Assembly: GCA_951230915.1 (NCBI GenBank)
Contig: OX579637.1
Location: 12,028,001-12,092,000, forward strand
Reading direction: 5' to 3'
Length of the DNA stretch: 64,000 nucleotides
From: Antitrichia curtipendula
Lineage: Eukaryota > Streptophyta > Bryopsida > Hypnales > Leucodontaceae
The notes under the pieces are model-generated. The model was given only the letters and a program-made list of their open reading frames with translations. It made no database searches and had not been told where the DNA came from. Of the stretch, positions 23,718 through 35,591 are shown one piece after another. Position 1 is the stretch's first letter. The number at the start of each line of letters is the position of its first letter. Made by a program: the position numbers and the translations under genes.

Positions 23718-26700
23718 TAAGGAGAAGCACCAAGTTTTTATTCAAGGACTTACCTCGTCACCACCGGTGTCGGAAATGCGCTCGTCCGCATCCGCGCGCC
23801 CATTTCCATACTCCATGGTGGTCCTTGGTTTGTGGGAATTTTTTCCCAAGTTTACCGCTTATGTTATAAAAATTGTGGATCCCGTGTGATCTAACCTCTT
23901 TCTTTCCCTTCCTCCTTCTTTCCTTCTCCTTTTTTTTCCCTTTCTCTCTTTTTACACTAACACTATTCTACCTAAGCTGTGATGGGATGTCTTACAACTA
24001 CAGATTCAAATCCCAAGAAGTTTTAATGTCCCTCCTAACCTCTTACACAACCTTGTCTTCGTGTCATCCTAATCCTACCTCCTAATGGTCACTATGAATT
24101 CTCGAGATTTCCTTTCTAACACCTATTTAGCTAAGCCTAGGGCACTATTTATCGTCTCTCTCCCCCTTCTCTTATTTAATTCTATGACTCACTAACCTCC
24201 CTCCATTGTGGGTAGGTGTGATTGTGGTGAGAGTTGAGAGTTGTTTGATGCAGGTATAGAGGTGCGACTTATCCTTTCTTTCTCTTTTCCCCTATTCTCC
24301 TTTCTTTTTTCCCTTGATTTCAACCCTTTAACTTCCCCCTAATCCCCACTAATTCCAACTTTCTTTTCTCTCCTAAGTCTTCCTCCCAAGCCCTGGACTC
24401 CCTGGACCCAACGCTGCTGTGACCAGCGACCTGCCCAGATCCCCAACGACCTGCCCCCGACCCCCCTTGCAATCTGCCCAGACCCCCCAGCGACTGTCCC
24501 GACCCCCCAGCGACTGGCCTAGACCACCTTGCAATCTGCTGGAACCCCCCTTGCGACCTGCTGGGACCCCCCAGCAACTCACCCCGACTCCCTAGCAACT
24601 GTCCTGACTCCCCAGCGACTGGCCCAGACCCCAGCGGCTGCTTCCCGACTCCCCAGCGACTCACCCCGACTCTCTAGCGACTGCTGGACCCCTAGCGACC
24701 TGTCCTGACCCCCTAGCAACTGAATCTATTTTTTTTGGGTTCCTTAAGGGAATCCACCCAAGCAATTCTAAATCGGATTTTTGGTAAACTCTCTCCGGTT
24801 TTTGGTGTAGTTTCTTGTTTTACGGACGCCGGCTCACAAGGGGTGGGGTGACTCTTAAACTTAGACTTAATCTCGGACGCTAAACCTTGGACTTTTCCGA
24901 GAACGTCTCGGACTCTAGACTTTGGAATTAACGTACATAGGAGTTCAAAGCTTCGCCGTAGAATTGGTTTTAACACCAACTTTAGGACTTACGATACCCC
25001 TGCGTTCAAAGCTCCGCCGTCTAAGGCTTGTTTTTAACACGTACTTTAGGACTGGGACTGGTCACAGGTTCAAAGCTACGCCGTTCCCCGGGGAGTGGGG
25101 CCCACTCACAACCAACAACGGAAAAGACAACTCTGGTTAGGACTCAATACGGGGGTACACATGCACATAAGGTCAATGATCTCGGGTAAAATATCATATA
25201 CTAAAGGCCCCCCAAAGCGGCATCGCCAAGGTACGGTAGGGGTGACTTTAGGATTAGTACAAGGCATAAGAAGTCACACAAGTATAAGAGAGACCCGTTC
25301 AACTCACAACAAGGATACAAGATAAGGTAGACGGACCCAAGAGGACCTTCAAAGAAAGCTTGAAATAGAGCAACAATGGGAGCCAAAAGTGCTCCAAAAA
25401 CACCGTAGAGGTTTTTTTGGCCTAAATGCCAAAAATTCCAAGATAACTTGGACCCACGGACCCAAAACAAGTATTGGGGGTGTTCTTGAGAGAAAAATGG
25501 GGACCTTAAATAGGTTTCCAAGGCCCCACCTTCCCTTCAAGAGCTCTAAAGTAACCTTATCAACTTGGATTTTCATCCTCATCTTCAAAGATTTTCATCC
25601 TAATCCCTAAAAAACTACTTTTACCTATCTACGCTGGACCAACCTCCTAACTTTTGGAGTTTTACTCCAATCGTCAAACGGATTGCGCCATTGGCTCCAG
25701 ATCACCGTGTTTAGTCCGAGAGACCTCTACCCCCCGTACCGAGGACAAAAAACCATCGTAGGCTAATTTAGTTAAAAAATTAAACCGTGGTAAAATCCTA
25801 GATATTGGGGGTCTCCTATTTTGAGAAATGTAAATAGCTTAGGGTCTACGGTAGATGTAAGAGAGTTGGAAAAGACTCTTGGTTGACTTCGTTTCGCCAT
25901 CGTATGGTCCCGGGATGCCGGTCAACACGTTGGGGACCCCGCCACGTGATTAATTCTCGAGGAATCTCGCCGGTTTGGGTACTTGCTGCTATCGGAATGT
26001 CGCGAAACTTCACGGATCGCATTATTAACATAAAATAAGCTAGTCTAATTTTTAGTGCGATTTTCTGGCAACCTGGATAATTTCCATGAAATTTCCGTTG
26101 GAGGTTATCAGAGTTGACCACCCGCAAAAGGTTCTTCTGCAAGTCGGAAGATGTCGGGATTTTTCACAGGACCTCTCATGGGGTCACATGAAAGATGTGC
26201 AGGTGCGTTTCCGTACCTGGCACAATTGGTCAGTGGAGATGAATTGGTCATCTCCTTGAGTTTATCGATGGTGCGGGAATCTTTTGCAGATAGAGAAATC
26301 TTGGCGAATCGATTTTGTTGTTGGACTCCTGGCATGGGATTTACCCTAGGACACCATCCTTGGGCTGTAGATTCCTCCACGGGCCCGGTTTTGCGTTAGT
26401 GGCTCCTGCATGCTAACAATTGGGGTTTTGAAGAATTTCTAAACCTAACTCTAGGACCCGACCTAGTGGGCTTGTTGTGGATCCCACAGACCAACTTAGC
26501 CATGAATTGCCACATTCATGGTGGGATTTAGCCCTCTTGGGCCTATGTGACTTGAATCCTACAATTCCAACCGTTTTGTTCTTTCTACCTCTTTTTGGGC
26601 CTGGTTTGGTGGGATTCTAAGTCTAAACACAAATCTAGACCAAATACTATAATGGGTATGGTACAACCCTATTTTGGTTCTACACTCTTTTTATGGCTTT

Positions 26701-26790
26701 TTGTATATTTTTCTTAACTTTAAATTGCAAATTTTCAAAAAAATAATTCTACGAGTCCCAAGTGACAAATTGGGAGCTCACAAACGCCCA
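23718..26790 (+). repeat. ~3.1-kb dispersed repeat, copy R1
   Basis: Collinear with R2 at 35592-38735. Shared landmarks in order: a TCCTAATGGTCAC motif, an ACTATTTATCGTCTCTCTC stretch, three spaced TTCAAAGCTNCGCCGT words, GGCCCCCCAAAGCGGCATCG, ACTTGGACCCACGGACCCAA, ATTGCGCCATTGGCT, CATTATTAACATAAAATAAG and a final ACGAGTCC region. R1 contains an internal CAGCGACTG minisatellite that is short or absent in R2. No protein of known type is seen. It may be a large LTR or another decayed element; ends are approximate and no target duplication was found. Confidence 0.65.
24405..24722. repeat. GC-rich minisatellite of CCCCCAGCGACTG units inside R1
   Basis: More than a dozen copies of CCCCAGCGACTGNCCCGACC with variants ending CTTGCAATCTGC or CTTGCGACCTGC. 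The Gly/Arg/Ser-rich open frames on the minus strand are repeat artefacts. Confidence 0.7.
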
Positions 26791-26825
26791 GGTGGTCGGA
26801 CGGCGTTTTGATCAGACGGCGTGGA

Positions 26826-27865
26826 TACTGGGGCAGGAAAAAAGGGGGAGTTTTAAGGTAAATTAATCCATTATTGTTAATTTTCCAACTCAGTGAGTAG
26901 ACCAGCCCAATTCCGTCACCTAATTTTGTCCATAAAACATCCAAATCTGTCCACAAAACATCCACTTTCATTTGTCTTATGACAGAAATTAAAGTGTTCT
27001 ATGATAAAATCTGATTTTTTATGACAACAAGGGATAATGTGTCACTCCATTAATGGTCAGTATTTTGTACTTGACTTGGGCGGTTATGGGTTCATTAGGG
27101 AACGTTTATTTCTGTATTCTACTGACGGTTTTGTAATTTCAGTCCAATTACTTTAAAAATTTATAGAAATTACAGTTTTAATCGAAAAATTATAATTCCA
27201 CTTAGGTTTGATTCGTGAAACAAGCACACACCTCTGAAAAATATGTACCACTATTGAAATTGGCCCCAAGATATTCAGATTGCAAATCAGGGGGGTGATA
27301 GGTAGTTCTACTTTAATTCAAACTGCATTGATGCGAGAGGGAATTATGATTTCTAAACCTCCTGTAGATTCCTTTCCAAAGCTATGTTGGAAGAACCTGA
27401 AATTATTGTCAGAAATTGAACCCTAAATCCTAAACCCTAAACCCTTGACCTGGAATACGTTTATAATATTCGTTTGTTCAGAGTATGCGATGATGTCAGT
27501 TCATGTAAAGAATTTCTACGCACACTACTGAATTGTGTAGGCACATTTTGAAAGCTTCCATGCATACAAGTCTATAACTCCCAAAAAAATTGGCAAACAT
27601 TTAGAGTTCAGACTTGTACTTATGCAAGTTTGTTGATGTTTGGAATTTCTAATTTTATATTAAAACGTGATGATTAACTCCTATGCAATCCCCGTTTTAG
27701 TGTTTTCTTTAAAAACATTGCATCACAAATGAACAATTGTCTGTCAAGTGTCGTAGAATTGTACATGATGAACATGTCCAAATAGGGGGCAATCTAGAAG
27801 CTCAGAGAGACAACTTAGTTATTCTTGTAAAAGAAATGTGGATCAACCACACTCATGCACAAAAA
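26826..27865. other. intergenic region with a telomere-like tract
   Basis: No coding region recognised. A short tract at 27420-27446 contains CCCTAAATCC then TAAACCCTAAACCC, plant-telomere-like, but is too short to be a former chromosome end by itself. A small GTCCG-type patch lies just before this region (26791-26825). Confidence 0.45.
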
Positions 27866-28116
27866 ATGGGTACCCTTATGAAATTAGTGTCAACACCATA
27901 ATAAGGAGGCATACGGGTATTCTTATTTCTTTAGGAAAAAACATGACTTAACGTTAGACCGTAGTGGAAAAAAAAATTGGATATCCTTATGAAATTAAAG
28001 ACGACACCATAATAAGGGGGCATATGGGATAATGGTTATTCTTATTTATCTAGGAAAACACATAAATCAACGCTAGACCATATTGAAAAAGAAATGATTG
28101 GATATCCTTTTTAAAA
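27866..28116. repeat. tandem duplication, ~125-bp unit
   Basis: Two copies, plus a partial third near 28100, share CACCATAATAAGG, a GGCATA-GGG word, then TATTCTTATTT, TTTAGGAAAA, AACG-TAGACC and GGATATCCTT. Confidence 0.65.
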
Positions 28117-28870
28117 TCATTGTGGCTTTGTTTCGGTTTCAAATGGAAAAATTTAAATCACTGTGGCTTGATTTTGGTTTGAAGTAACAAAATTGGCTTG
28201 AAATGGCAATATATAAATCATCGTGTCTTGATTTGAATGTGAAGTACCAAAATCTAAATCATGGTGGCTTGGTTTTAGTTTCACATACCAAAACTTAAAT
28301 TATGTTGCCTCCATATTAATGTGAAGTAGCAAAAATTAAATCATGGTTACTAGATTTTGGTTTCAAGTGGGAAAATTAAATCATCGTGGCTTGATTTGAA
28401 TGTGAAGTACCAAATTTAAATCATGTTGGCTTGGTCTTAGTTTCACGTAGCAAAATTCAAATCATGGTGTCTTGATTTTAGTTTGAAGTAGCCAAATGTA
28501 AATCATGGTGTCTTGATTTTTGTTTGAAGTAGCAAAACTTAAATTTTGGTGGCTTGATTTTAATTTGAAGTAGCAAAATTTAATCAAAGTGTGCTGATTT
28601 TAATGTGAAGAAGCAGAATTTAAATCATGGTGTCTAGATTTGAATGTGATTTAGCAAAATTAAATCATGGTGGCTTGGATTTATTTTTAGGTAGATGAAT
28701 TAAATGAAGGTGGCTTCGTTTTATTTGTGAAGTATCCAAGTGAAATCATGGTGGCTTCGGTTTTATTTGAAGTGCACAAAATGAAATAATGGTGCCTCCA
28801 TTTACGTTTGAAGTATTAAAATCAATTCATTTAAACTTTGTTCTAATTTGAAGAGATCAAATGAAATTCA
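28117..28870. repeat. tandem array of ~18 units of ~41 bp
   Basis: The unit begins AATCATGGTGGCTTGATTTT and continues AGTTTGAAGTAGCAAAATTTA. I count about 18 diverged units. No coding capacity. Confidence 0.75.
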
Positions 28871-30440
28871 TATCATGTTCGCACTCTAAATGTCATTTAT
28901 CCGCCCCCCCCCAAAAAAAAAGAAAAAAAGAAAAACGTCAAGTCAAGACATGATTGTACGTGAGTAGCAAATATTATTTACAAGTGGAAGGAGCAGGTGT
29001 CAAATCTTAAGGGTTTCGAATGGAGAATTTAGAATTTAGAACATAAATGTTTGTAGTTGGATGGTACTACAAACATCTTGCTTCCAAACTCAAGATCACC
29101 CCTTCCAAGCACTCCATTTCAACACCTCCCCCTTCCACAAGCAAATCGTGATTCCCTCCCAAATAAAAACACAAATTGGTTGGACGCTTTTTTTTTTTTT
29201 TTTTTGTATGGTTGGCTACCACGACCAAACCAAATCCCACAATCAGGGAGGTGACATCATCAAATAAGGTAGATGATGTCACTGGAAATCGAACTAGAAA
29301 CCACTTCAAACTCAAATGAGTTCAAAGGACGAAGGAGGCCACCACTTCCGCCTACTCGGGTTGACCTTTGATGTTGCAAGTTCATGAGTTCATGATTTTT
29401 TTATCTCCTGATTTCAGCAACCATCGTCGCATTGGATGCTTGTTTCATGAATTATGGGCCTTGGAAAAGGATCCTAAGATCACTGAAGACACATGCTTGG
29501 TAGATTTTGTAGTAAACTTGTTAATGTGTAGAATAGGGAAAATTTCAGAATTTTTCACCTTGTAAATTACAAGGTATTAGATTTGTAATTGCGGAAAAAA
29601 ACTATTTTGGGCGCAGCCAAAAAAAGAGCCGCTGCACTTGACAAGGTCACATTTAATTGGAAAAATGTCCAAAATGGTGGTTACTCCTTAAATTAATTTT
29701 TGAAACCAATTTGGCTACTTGCTTGAAAATTTTCAGATCATTTCGAATTGTACAACATATATGAAAAAAATAGGAAGACGCAAGAAGTAGAGGTTGGTTC
29801 AAAACACTAAATTGAAAAAAATTTAATTATGCAATTGAAAAACCTCAATCCCAACGTCCAACGGTTCTACTGTTGCCCTAAACAATGTACCTATTTTGCT
29901 TTAATTTTTTCCAAAAACTATTAAAAATTGAGTTAAATACAAGACTTCAAAGTTCATTTTACAATAGCGAATCCATAATTGCCCGCAAACTAGAACACTT
30001 TGTAATTTCCATCTCAAAAATCAAAATGGAATAAGTAAAAGCTTTTTACATATATATAAATCAAAAGAACCAATTTTAAAAGTATATTTTAGTGTGCTAA
30101 CATGATTTTTAGTTGTCCATCTCACGTCCAATCCCAAGAAAAGTTTGTTTCCTAATTTGTCAAACATAATGGGCATGAAAAGTACACATATTTTTTTCCA
30201 AATTTTTTCAACTCATATGCAATTTGACACTAGAGATTGGTGTGCATATTAATAATAGTAATAAGCTAAAACATTGAATACATATACGGTTTGATTTTGG
30301 AAAACAAACAATTTCCTTGAGTGTGGAGAACATACAATGCGCCAACTATAACTCCATAAGTCTATGCTCTTTTTTCACAAGCTAGATACGCTAGATAGGG
30401 CCTTAGGCTATTAGGCATGTAGGAGTCAAGGCCTTGAGGC
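28871..30440. other. AT-rich region upstream of the hAT-like locus
   Basis: No coding region supported. A C9/A-rich run lies at 28904-28935 and a T18-like run at about 29189-29206. The word near 29620-29655 matches the opposite strand of 4229-4260. Confidence 0.4.
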
Positions 30441-30473
30441 TTGAGCCCTTCACTTTGTGAACCCAAACAGAAA

Positions 30474-30678
30474 TCGGTCGGTTCGACCGACCGTCCGACT
30501 ATCGGATGGAGAGGCCGTCCGACCTGTGCACCGCCGTCCGACCGAATTCCGAACCCTATCCGATCGATCATTAGGACGGTCCGACGCCGTCCGACCCCGT
30601 CCAAAGGCGTCTGACCCCGTCCGACCCCGTCCAAAGGCGTCTGACCCCGTCCGACTCTGCGTCCGACAGTCCACCTGA
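30474..30678. repeat. GTCCG-rich island 3, left of the hAT gene
   Basis: About 15 copies of CCGTCCGACC or CCGTCCAAAGG, mostly in one orientation, including a direct duplication of CAAAGGCGTCTGACCCCGTC. It ends about 300 bp before the hAT transposase ATG. Open frames across it are artefacts. Confidence 0.65.
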
Positions 30679-30985
30679 CCGTTGGGACCAAAATAATGTT
30701 CTTCATTCCCTGTTCAACTGTCACTAGCAACTTCAGAACTATAAATTCCAGACCCTTGCCATTTGCAAGCACTCCTGAGAAACTGAACGCTTTGATTTCC
30801 AAGGGCTAGGTTCCGACCCATTTTGGATCCCTTGTTTGGTAATGTATAGTTCAGTGGACAGAGGGGCCTTGGTTATCAAGGCTTTGTGCACACATTGTTT
30901 GTCTTGTTTTTGACAAAATTTATCAACCCGTTACTGCGTTACTTTTACAATTTCATTTGAATATAAACAATCCGAATTGGTCACT

Positions 30986-33900
30986 ATGAGCAAGGATTGG
31001 TCTTGTTGGTATGGTACCCCATCAGTTGGTAAAGTGGAATGCAAAGCTTGCAAATTGGTGTTCACGAGGAAAATAAGCCGTTTGTTTAGCCATCTAGGAT
31101 ATAAAGGCGCATCAGGTTTGAGAGATAACGGAGTAAGCCTTTGTCCAAAGTTGACATCTCAAGTTCAAAATCTATTTCTTTGCTGCAATGGAGATATACC
31201 ACGAAAATCTCCAGGAGACAATGCGGATGGCAATGGCATGCTTGTAGTCGCCAATGATCTTTCAAGTGGGAGGCAGACGTCTCTTTGTACACAAGAAGAC
31301 TCGTGCACAGCACAACAGCAATCCTTTTGTGCGGCCTCTGATGGAAATCCAAATACACAAACATCAAGCGAACGTGACACTACGCGGGGATCAAGCAGTA
31401 GACCGTAGAGGCAGAGCAAGCTATCAGATGGATTTGAAACGGCCAATAAACGGATTCTAAATGCAATCTAGGCCAAATTCTTTTATGTGGCCAACATCCC
31501 ATTTGCTGTAGCTCGAAATCCAGCATTCAAAGAAGCAATGAAGAGAACAGCTGAGTTTGGTAGGCCCTACATCCCGCCATCATACAATGATATACGCAAT
31601 AAATTGCTTGACGAAGCAAAGGCGGAGGTGCAGACAAATTTACAGAAGAGGACCAAAGACAGCATTAGGAAGTTTGGAGCAACGCTGTCCATTGATGGAT
31701 GGAGCTCGACTGGGAATCGGCCATTGATAAATGCCATGATAGTGTCCTCTGCGGGGGAGCAATTCCTAGGAGCGGTGGATACGACTGGGGCTGATAAGAA
31801 TACTACGTATTTGGCCGCTCTTGTAGAGAAATTCATAGTCCAAGTGGGCCCTCAAAATGTGGTGCAAGTGACTACAGATAATGCGCCTGTGAACCCCGTA
31901 GCATGTGCTCTTGTGATTGCTACATATCCACACATTTTTTTCCAAGGTTGCACGGTACACGCCTTGAATTTGTTGCTAAAAGATTGGGAAAAACAAGCAT
32001 GGATAATGGATCAAGTGGACAACGCGGAAAGCGTAGTGAAGTTCTTCAAGATGAGGCATAAACCGCTTGCAATATATCGGAAGTACGAGCCCAAGTATAG
32101 CTTGTTGATGCCGGGTGAAACAAGGTTTGCCTCCAATTTCGTCACAATTGCACGTTTGTTGAAGGTGAAGGGTCCATTGCAATAGACAGTGACGGACCCG
32201 CAGTGGAATGAGTACGTGAGGAAGTTTGGCCGGACATTGAAATCTTGCAGTGACTATCGAGAGGTATTTAAGATACTTATGAGCGAGCATTTCTGGCGCC
32301 ATTGTCAGAATTTTAAGGACTTGGTGGGTCCTGTTGTGTATGGGCTACGTGATTTGGATGCGAAGACGCCCTGTATGGGCAAGGTTTTGCACATTATGAG
32401 AAATTTAGAAAAACACTTCTCCGGTTTGGTTGGAGAGCCTTTTTATTTGAACAAGGCTCTTGCCAATCCACTGCTGGCGTATTTTAAGACCGACGCAAAA
32501 TGATAGAGACCAATCTGTATTTTGCAGGAGCTCTTCTGAACCCCTACCTTCTGGAAGACAAAGAATTAGCCGACGATCAAAATGCGATAGAGGCATGCAA
32601 GCGTGTTCTCATGAAAATTTGTAAACCAGGAGATTACGCCGCGATTGTGAAGGAGTTTGTCGCTTTTCAACTTAGGGAACCGCCATTCCACAATATGTTG
32701 GAGCCGAGTGAACAGCAATTGTTGGCACATGCTTGGTGGGATTTTGAAGGCGCATGTGGAAAGCTCATTGCTCCAATTGCCAAGAGGATATTGGCACAAC
32801 CGGTCTCCCCTTCTTCGTGTGAACAAAATTGGAGTAGCTATTCCTTTGTTCACAACAAATCTAGGAACAAGTTGAAGCCACAGAGAGCAGATGATTTGGT
32901 ATATGTGTACACCAATTCAAAAGTCTTAGCCCAATCCAAGGAAAGGGATGAGAAAAAATGGTATCATGAGAACATGCTTTTCAAAGATAGAGATATGCCT
33001 ATCTCCGAAAATGAGGATTCGGAAGATGGCGAGCCCACATTCGATGATGGAGGTGCTATGGACAACGACATGCACAATTCGGATGTTGAAAATCATGAGG
33101 TTGCATTCTATGACGGAGATGCTATGAACTATGATGAGCCGAATTTGAACGATGAGCCGTTTCAAAGCCCTAATCAGAACGATGAAGATTTGGGAGCCAA
33201 TGATCGAGACGTCTACGATTATACATCAGATGAAGACAATCGTGGATGTGATGAAGAGAACCTTCCGATAGCCAAATATATGGATGGGATCGGGTTGTTG
33301 ACTAGCAAAAAGATTTTAGCAGACAAGGAGGCAATCAATGTACGAGATGCAACAATAAATGGGGCAATGCTTATCAATGGTGGGACTCTTGAAATGGGTG
33401 TAGAGATTCCAATTCCCGACTCTCCATCCACGGTAGCGGCACGAGCGGAACAGATTGACAAAGACAGTGACAAGGGCGGATTGGGGGTAAAGGTCCCAAT
33501 GAATATGGGGAACACAAGGGTTCAATTGAAAGCGGTGTTCTCGAACAAGAAGAGTGGTGAACCAAGGATTGAGAATATCAAACTACGTGAAGTAGAAGAG
33601 AATGAAGACATAAGTTTTATGAAGTCTGGGAGTCCAATTCTAACCTAGAATGGAAAAGGAAAGGAGCCACTTCTGCGAGATCTCCAATTACCACCGCGTA
33701 CTGGTCTTGCATTGGGTGTACGTACACTACTTACAACTGCTAGTACAACTTTGGATGGTTGCGGAGGTTCATCATGTGGAAAATGGCAATTCATTAATCG
33801 CAGTCTATCCATTTCATCAAGTAGTGATGATGACAAGGACAAGACGTTGGCTGTAATATTCACTCAAAAATCTAGGCATTCATCGTAAGGTCTTCTCAAA

Positions 33901-34338
33901 TCAGCAAACCGTATACCGCAGTCCTTGAGCGCAACGAAGGTAATCATTCAAGGAGGCCAAAAAGTAGGACAATCAGTTGTGAAAGAGTCTAAAATAGACA
34001 AAAAGAAAAGAGCAATAGAGCCTTTTGCTATGTCTCCATCGAAAAATGCGAATGTGAGTAGAACCCCCCTAGATGCACTTCAGCCTACTCTGATGACGAA
34101 AATAAAACCGGTCACCGACCTTAGGGAAAGCATTGGAAAGTCTATGTTACAAGTGAAAAAGGAGGGTAAAGCATTCAGATCACGTAAATCTAGGGTTGTA
34201 CATGGTTCCGGAGTGAGAATTCTACAATCTTCATCAGACAATATGGAAGAGGCATCCAGCGATGAAGACATTGGATGGAAAAGAAGAGGCGAGAGTAGCG
34301 GGGTTGAAGTGAAGGGAGACAGTGATTACAATCCTTAG
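30986..34338 (+). pseudogene. hAT-superfamily transposase, decayed, with long C-terminal extension
   Basis: Class II DNA transposase. Domains in order: a BED-type zinc finger (30990-31150; C-x2-C in VECKACK, with SHLGYKG supplying the His region); a DUF659-like catalytic core (31660-31960) with IDGWSS, TTDNAPVN and GCTVHALNLLLKD; a helical region with ETRFASNF; and the hAT C-terminal dimerisation motif (32720-32920) with WWDFEGACGKLIAPIAKRIL and SSCEQNWS. After this an acidic, Asp/Asn-rich then Lys-rich tail continues in the same frame to 34338, longer than is usual. Breaks: TAG 31406-31408, a second TAG near 31469, TAG 32183-32185, a frame change near 32500, TAG 33646-33648 and TAA near 33886. 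The best start is the ATG at 30986. GTCCG-rich islands lie on both sides; terminal inverted repeats and an 8-bp duplication were not located. It cannot make a full transposase. Confidence 0.85.
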
Positions 34339-34765
34339 GGACTGAAGCCTGAAGGGATGTAAACCTAAATGTCCAAATACTTATGATACATAGATGGCAC
34401 TATGTGGCAATTGATTGTTTATTGCCACTTCATTGTAATAAACTGATGTTTGGAATACCATTAAGGTTTTTGGGTTTCCAATACAAAGGACGAATTCAAT
34501 AAAATTTGATTCTGTGCATTTTATTGTAAATGGAGCATGACATTCTAAAATGTAATTGTACAATGCAACAATTTTGTCTTCAAAGTCGTCTAAGTTCTGT
34601 GAATTTTGAAAATGAAAAGAATGCTTACATTGAGTGCCATTTCCACATTTTTGAATGACAATTGCAATTGAAGAGGTTTTAAAACCAGATCTTCCTAACC
34701 CTAAAACTCAATCGCAGAAGTTAACTAGCTTTCACCACCCAAAAAAACTTCCATTATAACCACCT

Positions 34766-34972
34766 GTCTGCTGACGGTCCCGTCCGACAGAAAACGCGTC
34801 CAACATAATACGCGTTCAATTGGCCGTCGGAGAGACCGACCGACGGCGCGTCCGATCGACCGACTGGCCGATGCCCAGCGGCTACCGACTGCCGGACGTC
34901 GTCTGCTGCGTACGGTGCGTCCGCTACGTCCAGACGTCCGGACGTCCGGATTTTGGACGTTATTTAGCCCCG
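34766..34972. repeat. GTCCG-rich island 4, right of the hAT gene
   Basis: Mixed GTCCGAC, GTCCAAC, GACCGACCG and CCAGACGTCCGGACGTCCGG words. Together with island 3 it brackets the hAT gene. The CCAGACGTCCGGACG phrase also occurs in island 1 near 17210. Confidence 0.6.
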
Positions 34973-35591
34973 GATGTTAAAATGTGACAACCCTGTCCGT
35001 TGTTCACTACTGGATAATTAAGTTCTTTCTACCTATTTCTAAATCTAGTTTCCTTCTTTGATGACCTTCTTCATTAGTGGTCTTTAACCTTATCCTACTT
35101 CTATAGTTCAGTACTTCTCCATGCAATTTATTAAAATTAGATTTTTGTTATATTTTACTTGTAGGTAATAATTCCAGATTTCTATAATGCTAAAACACGT
35201 GCTAATTGGACCTTCCTACTAGGAACTATTGATGTATGAAGTTTAATCGCTAAGCGGCGTTCAAGACTTCATCCGTTGATTACTACTAGTCCTAATTCTG
35301 AAACTAACTTCTAATTTCACTTAAGATCCTAGAATATTCCTACTAGCTAACTTCTTAATTTTGTTCCCTTTGGATACTTCTAAATGTTCTTCATCCAATT
35401 TAGGTGGCAAACTTCATCTATCTATAACTTCTTTGGTTTAGCTCCAAATTCAACTTATTTTATGTTTTTGGAAAGCTCTAAGCTTCTACTCTAAGACTCT
35501 AAATTCAAAAGTGGCCTGACTTCCAATACTATAGGTCTGACTTGTCCTTAGGCTTCGGCTCTATTGGTATTTTTGCTAATCATTGCTAATC
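34973..35591. other. non-coding stretch between the hAT locus and R2
   Basis: CT-rich text with ACTTCATCC phrases resembling 17040-17200. No coding region seen. Confidence 0.4.

Noticed and set aside
24320..24664. Gly/Arg/Ser-rich minus-strand frames
   Set aside because: They are translations of the CAGCGACTG minisatellite inside R1.
25065..25090. tRNA-like B-box suggested by GGTTCAAAGCTACGCC
   Set aside because: It does not fit GGTTCRANNCC, no A-box lies at the right distance, and the word recurs three times per R copy as a repeat feature.
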